64,000 nt of DNA. Origin: Bisporella sp. PMI_857 (lineage: Eukaryota > Ascomycota > Leotiomycetes > Helotiales > Helotiaceae). Location of the stretch: positions 682,001 to 746,000 of the forward strand of contig JAJSPD010000005.1 in assembly GCA_021307315.1 (NCBI GenBank), written 5' to 3'. Position numbers and translations under genes: made by a program. The notes under the pieces are model-generated. The model did no database searches, was not told the DNA's origin, and saw nothing but the letters and a program-made list of their open reading frames with translations. This document shows, one piece after another, positions 22,208 to 32,760 of the stretch. Position 1 is the first letter of the stretch. Each line of letters opens with the position of its first letter.

Positions 22208-24991
22208 CTACAACCAGGATAATCTATAACTGTCAGCGTTATACTCTGGTGGTATGTAGAAGTTAGACCATACCACTGCGGCGACTATCAAAATCCCGAT
22301 CATAGACATGAATCGGTTGAGTCTTCTCCACCACCTCGTGCTCTCATATCTAGCCTCGTCTAATGGGCCAAATTGTCGAGTATAGTCGTCTGGCCTAAAA
22401 TTAGAGCTATCAAGACGATCGGAGCTGCTATTCTGCTCTTCCATATCTCTCATTGGTCTTGCCGGGAGGGGTAGCACTGCAGCGATCATCCAAGCTATTC
22501 CTTTAGTCAACATATGTCACATAACAGTGTTCGATAAATGCTTACCAAATGGGATAACAAATCCCACAATAAACATTACAATTTGTATATTTCTCCTCCC
22601 CCACCATCGCCCCTCTGTAGACCAATTCAGAGATGGTGGGTCGAACATAGTATGTCGATGGGTAGCTCGTCTATCCATCCGAAGATGTGGCGACCAGATA
22701 CTGGACATGCTCCAAGTTCTGAATTTCCTTGAGTATGGGTCATTAATTAGTTGCCCGTCGTCGCTTACGTACGGCGCGGGCCTGATCTCGAGTGAACCTC
22801 GACCAGAAGGTCCAGCTTGAGCATTTTGCTCTCTCGGTCGTCGCCTGGGGCTATATATATTTGATGGAAAATTATCTGTATTAGGTGATCCGCTTCGAAA
22901 GGAATTCGAACGACTATCATAACCAGCATCCGAGCCTGACGCACCTAGATATCGTCGTTCTCCGCTGCCATAGTACAATCTCGCCCATGTGGGCAAAGTA
23001 CTTTGAAGAAGGCTATTGGCTCTCATGGAACTCACACTAGAGCGCATGGTGCTCGTCCGTCCATTGTCAGATGAACTACTCAGAAAGGACGACAGTCTCG
23101 TCCTAGACGGTCTCATGCGCAGCTCTTGCATGTTTGTAATACCATCCCCATACTCATCCAAATCCTCAATGATTGGGGCGGAAGAAGTGCTGGCATGACG
23201 TCCATTTCGATAAATAGCACGAGGAGGCTCAAGATCGCTTTCAGGAGGGGACACCGGTGAAGCCATAGAGGAGCTAATGCTTAACATCTGGCGGCTGTGG
23301 CGACTTGGGGTGCTGGGGATGAAGCCACTGCCACTTAATCTTCCATTATCGTCCGACCATGATCGGGAGCCGCGATCTGTCCCCCCTTCTGACTCGGAGT
23401 GCACAGTGGAAAGCTGCGAGCTCCATTGGTGAGGCGTCTCGTTCATGGGTGATCGCAGCGGGTAGACGGCCAGCGTGTCTGCCCATGAACCTACTATCAC
23501 CTTCGGCTTAGGCGGAAGGCTAGGTAGATTTATCAGTGAGCCAGTTCCTACAGTCGCCTTTGCGGCTTGCTGCTGGCTAAGAACAGTCGATATAGAGGTC
23601 AAGGATCCAGTGCGTAAAGACTCTCTCGACCGAGACTTGTAATATCCCAACCCCAAAGTATCGTTGGAACGACGGGTACGAGGTTGCAGTGGTGGTACAA
23701 CCAAGGACTCCCGGGAATATTTGACAGGGAGCTGGAGGTTGGTATATGATGGGGACGGGGAAGGATCGCCGTGAAGTTCGTAGTTCGTAGTCTCAAACAC
23801 TGATTCTGACTCGGATGTTCTTGATCTGTGTATAATGACAGACCCAGTCGGAGATGGGGACGGCTCTCCTAGCAATTGGTAGTTTGAATCGCTTGAAGAT
23901 GGTGGTAGAAGAGCTGATTCTGAGGCCGAGGCAGAGGCAGACCCGGGGCCATATACTTTGTAGTTGGTAGTTTCAGATGTGGTCGTCGCAGTCTGCGTTG
24001 ACTGGAAGGACTGTCTCGTAGACAGAACACGCGTGGAACAAGCTTGCACGTCCGACACTCGTGGTTCTGATGATAGCACAGTTATGTCAGTTATGTTCGT
24101 TGCATCTGACGTTCGTGGTATAGATGAAACCGTTCCTTCGGTTGTCACATCCGATATTCGTGGCAGAGGTGAAGGTTGACTTGCAATCTCTTCTCTTGTC
24201 TGCTTAGGTTCTGGTGTTTTCGCAACCTTTCGTATGCCGCCTACCAGCTGGTAATTCCACGGAGAGTTGGCTATAGGATCTACAGGTATTGATTGCTTGC
24301 TTGCCGGTAGAGGTGTGGAGGGTTCGATAGAGGGTTCAGCTGAGCCAGTCAACGTCGATTCTGGTATGCATGAAATATTCGAATTGGACTGGCCTTTGGC
24401 ATTGTGTTGTTCTGCACGAAGAGAAGCGAATGAACTCTTAGTGGACAATGGAGGTGACCTTGGTGATTGGATGTGGTCTTCTGCCGGCTCGGATGTATCT
24501 TGGGGGACCAACGAGAACGTCTTGCTGTCCTTGTGAATCTGCAGACGCTTTTTCGGGACGGGTTTTGGTCTGGGCGACGACGGCCCCGTTCCAGAATCGA
24601 CATCTTGAGGAGGCTGAGGCAGTGTATGTGTTGTCGAGATAGACGAGCCACTGGCACCTCTTGATGGTTGTGCTTTGTAAGGGTGCTGAAACTCGTAGTG
24701 CAACGCATCCTTGCTCCGTCCTTTCCCTGGTGACAAAAAGTGCGAGGGGTGAGTAGGAAGAGGAGTTCGTCTGGTGATGGGAACGTCTTCTGATTGACCT
24801 AAAAGTCTCGGCGGCTCATTGGGAACCAAACGCAGCGTCGGTCGAGAAATGGAGTCAGAATTTGATCTTGATTCTGAGCGTTGGTGAAGAGGTGATGGTC
24901 GAGGGGGAGGGTCGGACATCTTTTTTCGGGTGCCGTAGTCATAACCATCCCTGTTAGGCACAAAAACGTCAACCTGACTTTTCGGCTGCAA
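22208..24991 (-). CDS. Serine-rich fungal membrane protein, function unknown
   Basis: Two exons, 24991-22546 and 22500-22208, with a 45-nt intron; 912 residues. An alternative start at 24919 (MSDPPPRPSPLHQRS) looks more family-like and would give 888. The first about 800 residues are disordered, rich in Ser/Pro/Thr/Arg, with repeated NY-x-L/V-x-G units often followed by PSPSP. The C-terminus has two hydrophobic segments: NIQIVMFIVGFVIPF continuing into WMIAAVLPLP across the intron, and MIGILIVAAVV near the end. So it is probably a membrane-anchored protein with a large cytosolic phosphorylatable domain. I recall annotated 'serine-rich' proteins of this shape in related fungi, but no biochemical role. 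Intron position between the conserved halves of the first membrane segment supports the model. Confidence 0.85.
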
Positions 24992-26813
24992 CCCAACGGT
25001 GGCTGTTCGTTCATACCAAATAATTATTTCATTTCGTACTTCAATGCGTTCGTAGTCGTGAGAATTTGCGCTTCAAAAACAGACCAGATGAGTTGAGGGG
25101 AAAGTCGAGATCTTGTAGAAATTTCCGCGTTGATGCTTGCGTCTTGAAGTCGTGTAAAGCAATAATAAATGAGCGTGATAATGCGTCTCGTCGTGGTGAA
25201 GGGGTAGGGCTGGTAGCAATGTGATCCGTGTGTTGAAAAAAGGTTATCGATAGAGAAATATAGACGTGCTGATCATAGTGAGAGACTGTACAAGCGAAGA
25301 GCAGATAAGAAAGAGCGGAGCAAAGCAGAGCAGAGCAAAGCAGAACCGAGCAGAAGATTAATAAATGAAGAAGAAAAGCTCCTCACCAGAGAGAAAAACG
25401 TTTATGAACAGGATGAAGCAGTGTGTGGATGTTTAGAGAGATTTCAAGGGAGCTTCAACCCGTCCAACCACCGCAGCGGAACAGCCCAGCCCAGTCCAGG
25501 TTGCAGTGCTATCTCACAAGCCGCGTGCAAACCTGTATTTAGGGTGTATTGATCAGGGGTTGCCGATTCAGCCCTTTCTGGATCGACGGCTTTCAGTTTG
25601 AGGAGGCTACTTTATGCGTCCTGCAGCTGAAGGAAAAGGACAGGTGCTCTGTCGTCCAAATGTTTAGGGTGCTAGGGATGTTGTGTAGGTGTGGGCGTTG
25701 ATCGGATCAGGCGAGGATTATTATTAAGAAACACATGAAAGATGGCATCAGACGTCGTAAAGAAAGAAAGGAAGGCATAAACTCGTGCTCAGCAAAAGGG
25801 ACTATATCAGTTCTGTACTGATATAAAGGACGCGGCCTAGTAAGAAGAGGGAGGGGAGAAGCGGAAGACGATCTAGAGGGGGGGAAGCCCTGCTTAAGAG
25901 AGAGATAGAGATATATATATAACGGAGAATTCAATAGACTATAGACCAATAATGCAACGCGTTAAGGCCGATTGGCGAAAGACCATGAATCTGGTGGAAA
26001 TGTATACATTAATCCCTAAAAAATTGCAAGGTCGGTAAGGGTTTCTTTGCCCTTCTTCCCAGGATGGCCCTTCTCCTGCATCGTACATATGCAGCAGCTT
26101 CTGCTAGCGGTCACCTATCTGCTGGCGTTTAATCTCCGCCTTTTGTGCACGTCCCGAAGCCCCAAGCCTGAACAAACTAACGCCCACAAGCGCCTGGACG
26201 TGTTATTTTCGCGTTTCGGTGGCGACCTCTTTTTTTCATAGAGGGAGGAATTACCACATTTGGTACTGTACCGTACCTATCAATGCCATAAGTATTTTAC
26301 CGCTGGGGCTATGCGTTACTGCCGCTGCCACAACCAGAATCCAATGAAACCACCAATGCGTTTGTAATACAGTAGGGAAGAAAATGATGATCCAGAAGGG
26401 GAAGAAACTTCAAGAGGTTCGCCTCAGTCCAGTACAGTAAGACCAAATGCAGAAGTGTGGGTATCTCTTTTTTAGTTCCCGTTTGAAAACTTCCAATCGG
26501 GTAGCGAGCTTCTTTCTTCTCTCTCTCTTTCTCTCTTTTTTTTTGGTGGCCCCTCGGTTGCCAATATCCCTTGTCACTGCGTGACGTTTTTGATCCCAGC
26601 CTTTTTGGCAGAAACAATACGAACAAATACACACCAATCGATTTCCTGATCCGGATTCCGGAGTGCAGTATATCAAAATTACAAAACAAAACACAAAATT
26701 AATTACACATGCGGCGGCGGCCGCAGCTCTACCGTAAATGCATGTATGACCAGTTCTTGACTCCCCGACTTTAGGTAGATATTTGTCGTTGGGTGGTTTG
26801 GTAAGCAGTGCAC
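24992..26813. other. Divergent intergenic region with AGAGC-type repeats
   Basis: 1.8 kb between the serine-rich gene and RCE1, which point apart. A purine-rich imperfect repeat (GAGCAAAGCAGAGCAGAGCA and similar) spans about 25310-25366. Several short frames are chance. Promoters for both genes are expected here. Confidence 0.55.
25310..25366. repeat. Imperfect AGAGC/AAAGC repeat
   Basis: About eight five-base units AGAGC/AAAGC with small changes, in the 5' flank of the serine-rich gene. Confidence 0.75.
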
Positions 26814-28004
26814 ATGGCTCCCACAGGCCTCGTCGCCAGAATCATGACCCTTTACAAGGGAGAGAAAGGTCAGGAGCCTCCCACATGGCACTCTTGCTGC
26901 ATGTTGACATAGACAGAGCCGGTACCGCCAGCCATCAGCACTACTGTGGCCATACTCATATTGGTGAGGTCAAAGGTGCAGAATCAAGGTTGTCCTTGAA
27001 ACTGACTGGTGTTGTAGGTGGTCTATACTCTGATTTACGTCCTCCCCTTCTACATCTCCTCCACCACCCGCCCCTCGCCTATTCTATCTCGCGATGCGCC
27101 GTCCGTGATAAAAGGTCGTACACAGTCTGTCATTGTCTCCTGCATAATATGTTCCATCGCCACCCTCGTGGCTCTTTGCTCTTTGGACGATGAGAGCCTG
27201 TTCGAGGCTCTGCACCGCATGGGATACTTCCCCATCGGCATCGTAGAGACCGCTAAAGCCGTGGCCTTGACAGCAACCCTCTTTCTCGGCCCGCTGTTTG
27301 AAGCTGGAGTTGTCGAAGGTAGATGGAACGGCTGGCTAAGGCTGGATGGAATAGACGCCGTATTGGGCAGTTGGATGGGCTGGCGGAATCTGGTTACGGT
27401 ATGCTCGCTCCACGCTTCCCCAAAGCTCCACCTCAACCCCTCCATTCGGCCCCTCCCCAAACATGTATATTGACTTCTATTATAGGGCCCGGTAACAGAA
27501 GAAGTCCTCTTCCGCTCCGCTGCCGTCCCTTTCCTCCTCCTCTCTCGCGCTCCCACCACCACCACAATCTTCCTCACCCCTATCGTCTTCGGCCTCGCCC
27601 ATCTCCACCACTTCTACGAGTTCCGCATCACGCACCCACACACGCCCGTCTTTGTTGGCATCCTCCGTTCCCTGCTCCAGCTGACCTACACCACCCTCTT
27701 CGGCGGTTACGCCACCTTCCTCTTTCTTCGCACAGGAAGTTTGCTTAGCGTCATTCTAGTGCATACATTTTGCAACTGGATGGGATTTCCCAGGTTCTGG
27801 GGAAAGGTGAGTGCGGGAGAGGCGGTCATTGGACCAGATGTGGGAGAGGGAAAGAGGGAAGATGGGAGACGTTCGCTAGGAGAGAGGGAGTTAGGGATAC
27901 AGTGGACGATTGCATATTATGTGCTTCTAGTTGTAGGAGCTGTGGGCTGGTGGAAGCTTTTGTGGCTACTGACAGAGACTAGCTCGGCCTTATCCGCGTT
28001 CTAG
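26814..28004 (+). CDS. RCE1: CAAX prenyl protease 2 (Rce1-type)
   Basis: ER integral protease that removes the -AAX tripeptide from prenylated proteins such as Ras and a-factor. Exons: 26814-26868, 26917-26963, 27018-27398, 27486-28004; 333 residues. The start MAPTGLVARIMTLYKG and the join GEK-EPVPPAIS fit the family and keep phase. The catalytic glutamates are in GPVTEEVLFRSA (E166/E167), followed by FGLAHLHHFYEFR (His) and HTFCNWMGFPRFWG, the three conserved Abi/Rce1 motifs. Several membrane segments surround them (VVYTLIYVLPFYI, WTIAYYVLLVVGAVGWW). The first two exons are short and less certain than the rest. It is followed in tandem by the metallo-beta-lactamase-fold gene. Confidence 0.92.
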
Positions 28005-28366
28005 AAATCTCTGAATGATCGCAAGATGCAGAAATCCATTCCTCATTTTGCTCAGCTTTCCACCTTGTTAACACAGCCTTTTTTTAATTTAGACATAGGT
28101 TCAGAAACAACCCTATCAGCTCGTGTCTTTAATGTAAGATGTGGAAATCGGCAGCCCTCATCATACAGTATCAAGCGGTGGTGGGAGATTAGTGAACATC
28201 TGCACACTGATTGCTCATCAAGGATATGACAAATATACAAACGGGAAGATATTCGCAATACTGATGCCTGGCATTATTCGCAGTCTGGCTAAGTATATAT
28301 ATTGCCGTTTCTTGTCTCTTAGGATTCTATCTTCATGCTCATCTCTATAACAAGATATTCGCCAAT
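28005..28366. other. Intergenic, 362 bp
   Basis: Holds the RCE1 3' flank and promoter of the next plus-strand gene. A TATATATA stretch lies at about 28293-28302, roughly 65-70 bp before the next start. Confidence 0.45.
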
Positions 28367-29478
28367 ATGCACTTCCATTTTCTCCTCCCTCTTCTGTCCC
28401 TTCCCTTCACCCTCTCCGATCCTCATTCAGACCACCAATCTCTAAAATGGGACGTCTATCTCGTTCCACCGGTCCCAACCGCGCCACTGTCCGCTAACCT
28501 CAGCTTCTCTCCCACCGCCATCACTCTCTTGCACGCCCGCGATAGCGCGATTCTCATCGACGCACCCACCAATATTAACGCCACCGAAGCTCTCGCAGAC
28601 TGGATTGAGGCCACCATCCCCGGTAAGAAACTCACACACGTCTACATTACCCACGGCCACGGCGACCATTTCTTCGGCGTGCCAGTACTCCAGAAACGGT
28701 TTCCGGGACTGGTAGCGCTAGCTACGGGACGGACCATCAAGCATATTGCGCAGCAGATCGAGCCGACGTTCTTTGAGGGCTTCTGGGAGGTGGCTTTCCC
28801 TGGAGGGCAGATTCCGAAACAGGATGAGGTTTTTACTACTGTTCCTAGAGTATGTGTTGAGTTTGTGCAGCGGTTCCCGCAGGAGTATAAAAGGAATGAT
28901 TTGCTGACTGCTTTTGAAGAACGGAGAAATTTATCTGGAAAACTACTTGCTGAAAGTGGTCGAAGTTGGTCAAAGCGACACCTACAACACAACAGTTTTA
29001 CACGTGCCAAATATTGATCTCGCAAGTTTCCGCTCCCTGTTACACCAAATCTTCCTAACTCCTCGATTGTAGGTTATCGGTGGCGACGTAATATACGGCT
29101 CCTGCTTCCAGGTATATCTTATAAAGCTATCATCTTGCAGAATAGTTCCTTTCCTTCCTTCAAACTAACGCTAATCTGACCCTTCAGTTTCTGCAAGAGG
29201 CAAACACCACGGCCTTGCGCACACAATGGGTCCACGCCCTGGACCGCGTTGCTGCCCTGCGGCCAAAACACGTGGTTCCCAGCCATAAGCAGGCGAGCGA
29301 TGACTACAGCCCGGCACATATTGCGCGCACGCAGCAATACATCCGAGACTGGGATCGCGAGGCACGGGTGTTCGCTGGAAATCCGAAGGGCTTAGAAACA
29401 CGGATCAAGGCGCTGTATCCGGAGCGGATCGGGGAGTTTATCTTGAGGCTTAGCGCGGAAGGAAGCATCCCTACATAG
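28367..29478 (+). CDS. Secreted metallo-beta-lactamase-fold hydrolase
   Basis: Exons: 28367-28849, 28920-29021, 29073-29111, 29188-29478; 304 residues. The N-terminus HFHFLLPLLSLPFTLS is a signal peptide. The zinc motif THGHGDHFFG (H96, H98, D100, H101) defines the metallo-beta-lactamase superfamily; a later VIGGDVIYG and PKHVVPSHKQ supply the further ligands. The ending of exon 1 (GTATGT) and the 28920 acceptor give NGEIYLENYLLKVVEVGQSD. The third junction needs a GC-AG intron: exon 2 ends at GATCTC and the intron starts GCAAGT; the nearby GT would break the frame. Substrate unknown; the superfamily includes lactonases, glyoxalases and others. Reading straight on from the start without splicing gives a false 216-residue protein. 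Confidence 0.85.
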
Positions 29479-29749
29479 ACTTGTGGTAAGTTGCAGGTAG
29501 ATTGCTCCTGTGTGGTCTATTTATCTGGCTAAGGTGTTGTTGCTCTCATTATGGCATGGCAGTCCTACCTAGAAGTAGCTGGCCTCTTTTCTCATCGGCT
29601 ATGCAGGCTTGCTACTCCTCCTTGGGTGCTACGAATGTATGTTTTGATTTTGCATTTCAATATTTGCCCTTTACACTGCCATTTCTCGATCTTGATGTGC
29701 TATCAGTAAGCTCTTTTTTCTTTCTTATTTAGACCCTGATTAATTCCTG

Positions 29750-31887
29750 CTATGATGTATGCACAGAGGTGAAGTTGTCCATCATTCTATGAACATCATG
29801 TGCATGACTGGGGCACCGACAGCATATCTTCACCGGCTTCAACTCGGGCGCTGTCAGCTTCTCGATGCTCGCTTCTTCTGCCATAAACTCCTCTGGGAGC
29901 ACAACATCCATTAAGCTTTGGGTCTTACACTCCACCAGTCCCAGCTCCGTCAGGCCCAGGTCTGGCACCCCAACGAGCCCAATAAAACTGGCAATCATAA
30001 AAGGAGCTTTCATCTTACTTCCAAGAGTCTCACGAACGGCGGCATCACAGGCAAGAGAATCATCTCGCACTTTCTCCCACGGCTCAGAGGACATACAGCC
30101 CGCGACATCCAGCTTCACGGACCCTAAGACCTTCCCCCCAAGCACCGCCACGAACCCACCACCCAGCTCGTCGATTGCGCGGACAGCACCAGCGATCTCC
30201 TCATCCGATGTACCCACGACGACGAGATTCTGATTCTCGCAATTGGTTGTACAAGCTATTGCTCCCCGTCGCAGTCCAAACCCCCTTACGAAGCCAATCC
30301 CTCGGTTTTTGGTGCCGTGATGGCGGTCTATGATTGCGACTTTCAGGACGTCGCGCTCGACGTCGCATTCTAGTGTTCCCGTGGAAGGGGATGCGGAGAG
30401 TTTGGCGTGAAAAGCCCGCTTGAAATACCCATCATACATCTCCATGGCCTGCACCCACGCGTCGGTCCTCCCTCCCAGAGGCGTCACTGCGAAGCTAGAT
30501 GTTTGAGTGAAGTAGGGATTGATATGAATGCTTTTCAGTGTAAATTCTGGGATTGTGTCTGTGTTTCTGAAAAGGGGGTTATTGTTCTCTGCTACTAGTC
30601 TGCCGTTGACGATTACTGCCCTTGGACGAACATCTTTTAGGTCGTCGAGGATAAGAAGGTCTGCGAGTTTTGCGGGAGTGACACTGCCGATGAGGTGGTC
30701 GAGACGGTAGTATAGGGCGGGATTTAAGGTTGCCATGCGGTATGCTTTTAGAGTGTCAACGCCATAGATGATGGCTTGTCTAACGTGATGGTCAATGTGA
30801 CCTTCTGAATCCACTAAAACATATTCAAATCAACGATTTACCTCTCAAAGGGAGGTTTTGAAGTCTTCTTACAATCTTCAGCTAGTTTATCGTCAGCACA
30901 GAAAGAAATGTGCGCAAGCCCATCTTTCAACGCAGGTACATCACTAAACACGCTCTCAATATTTGAGTTCATACTTCCACTCATCTGTTTCGCCAACTCA
31001 GCACTGCTCCATCACCGCAATGGAAAGCAATATCCCTACCACAGTAAGCATCATCCCCAACCTCAGTCGCTCAACCACATCCTCTGTCCAATGTGCATTA
31101 TGATCGTCACCAATCCCACCGGCCGCATATGCCCACAGCGGCTCATTTTTTAATAACGCCGTATGGCCCGTGATCCTCTTCCCGGCATGCAATGCTGCGG
31201 CCTGTTTCTGAGCGCTCGCTAGATCCAAGGAGAAGGGATTCGATTCTCCGAGCGTAGCGGCGTCTGACCGGGAGACTCGCTCGCACAGCTCGGCAGTGGA
31301 CACGGAAACACCGCCCAGCTCAATGTCTGGGCCATTTCCGGGGACCTTGTGCGAGACTTGACGCAGGATGCGGAGAGGCGTGGTTGTCGAGCCCATGAAG
31401 TCCATTCCTCGACCGCCGAAAACCTGATCGGATCAGCTCTGGTACTTCATGCAAATAGGGAGGTGACATGGGAAGGTCTTTTTACGTTTGCAATACAATT
31501 CGCGTCCGCCAGCACCGTCGTCGTTCCTCTCGGCACGCTCAACCTTGCCAGTTCACCTGGCACAAGCTTCGTATACTCTACATGGATATGTGCATCTATA
31601 AACCCTGGACTTACATACTTCCCCGTGGCATTAATCTCTTCCGCGGCTTTGGCGAAGTGTTTCCATGGTGTTATGGCAGCGATGTGGCGGCCATATATGA
31701 CCACGTCTCGTTCGAGAAACTCCCCAGTGTGAAGGGAGAGTATCGTTCCTCCACGGATTATGAGAGATGGCGGTTTAGAGCCAAGGGCTACAAGACGGAG
31801 ATTCATCAACTCGTCTGTGCTTATAGAGAGATGTGAGCCTGTTGAGTTGGAGGGGTGGATCGGTGGTGGTGGCTCTGTGGCCATCAT
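29750..31887 (-). CDS. Adenine deaminase, bacterial Ade/AdeC type
   Basis: Converts adenine to hypoxanthine plus ammonia (amidohydrolase superfamily). Exons (minus): 31887-31486, 31423-31040, 30996-30873, 30813-29750; 657 residues with consistent phases. Seen: SLIIRGGTILSLHTGEF, the metal motif PGFIDAHIHVEYTKL (H100, H102), GTTTVLADAN, then VFGGRGMDFMGST, ITGHTALL, MSGSMNSNIESV, HISFCADDK, GHIDHHVRQAIIYGVDTLKAYRMATLNPALYY and a C-terminal half with IIDRHHGTKNRGIGFVRGFGL, all as in bacterial AdeC. The exact acceptor after intron 2 could be a few codons later. Yeast uses a different, ADA-like adenine deaminase (Aah1), so this class is sporadic in fungi and may be of bacterial origin. It is divergent to a nucleobase permease, which supports a role in purine salvage or nitrogen supply. 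Confidence 0.9.
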
Positions 31888-32760
31888 GACAGCGGTTTAC
31901 AGAGCTTGACCTGATAGCATTTGTGTAATCTTCAGCCTATCTCTCTGTCCATCAATTTCACCAGCGCCGACAGAAATTCCGGATGAGCTTCGCCTAAAAG
32001 TATCCGTAGGTCTATCCCATGCTTCACCGACATGCACCAGAAGACTGGGAGCGTCCCAGCACATCGGGTTCTCCCCCACTCTTCTTCACTATCATTATGG
32101 GATCGAGCGTCACAACATGAATCCTGCGTATCTCCCACCTTTGGCACAGCCGTAGTTGTCAGAGCCGCCCGACGTATCAGATGCTTTAGATCGAAATGTA
32201 GAAGCTCAAACTTTGCTCGCAACTGTCTAGGGTCATGGTACCATCTGCTGTGTATTTGAGCACAACTTCTATCCCCATCTGAGGATAACCAGTAATCTGA
32301 ACAACACAAGTCCAGATCACCAATAAGTCAGAAATAACACGATAAAGTTCTTCAAATATGGTTGTACAGCAGAATCATAAACATCCTTCCTGGTAGGATG
32401 CATATCAGAAACGACATTGAAAGGCTCAAACCCCCTTAATATATAAAAAAAGCTAAGAGCTTAGCGAGATATCCTTGTCCATCTTAATAACCCTCAACAA
32501 ATCGGATACTTTACAAATCCTTCTGCCAATTCCTAATGGATATGCAATTGAAGAGACCCCATTCTTGTGCTCACCAAGATGGAGCTCTTATTATTGGCCA
32601 AGAGGCAGCAGCATGAAGACGGAAGAGAACACCGAAGATAAGGTTGATGGCAACATATCAGGGTTTGTGTACAAAATGCCGCTTAAAGGACCTAGAGGAG
32701 GTCTTCAGGGAGGATCCTATTTGATGCTCTCACATTCAAGTCGACCGCAGCATATACGAA
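31888..32760. promoter_or_regulatory. Shared promoter of adenine deaminase and NCS1 permease, with GATA sites
   Basis: 873 bp between outward-pointing starts. HGATAR sites (recognised by AreA-type nitrogen GATA factors) occur at 32340-32345 (CGATAA) and 32636-32641 (AGATAA). Such short sites are common by chance. A 125-codon minus frame at 31932-32309 shows no motif. Confidence 0.45.

Noticed and set aside
28367..29017. 216-residue unspliced version of the metallo-beta-lactamase-fold protein
   Set aside because: Loses the later zinc ligands and ends in low-quality sequence; splicing at GTATGT restores the conserved frame.
31932..32309. 125-codon minus frame between adenine deaminase and the permease
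   Set aside because: No recognisable motif and it sits in a divergent promoter; likely chance.
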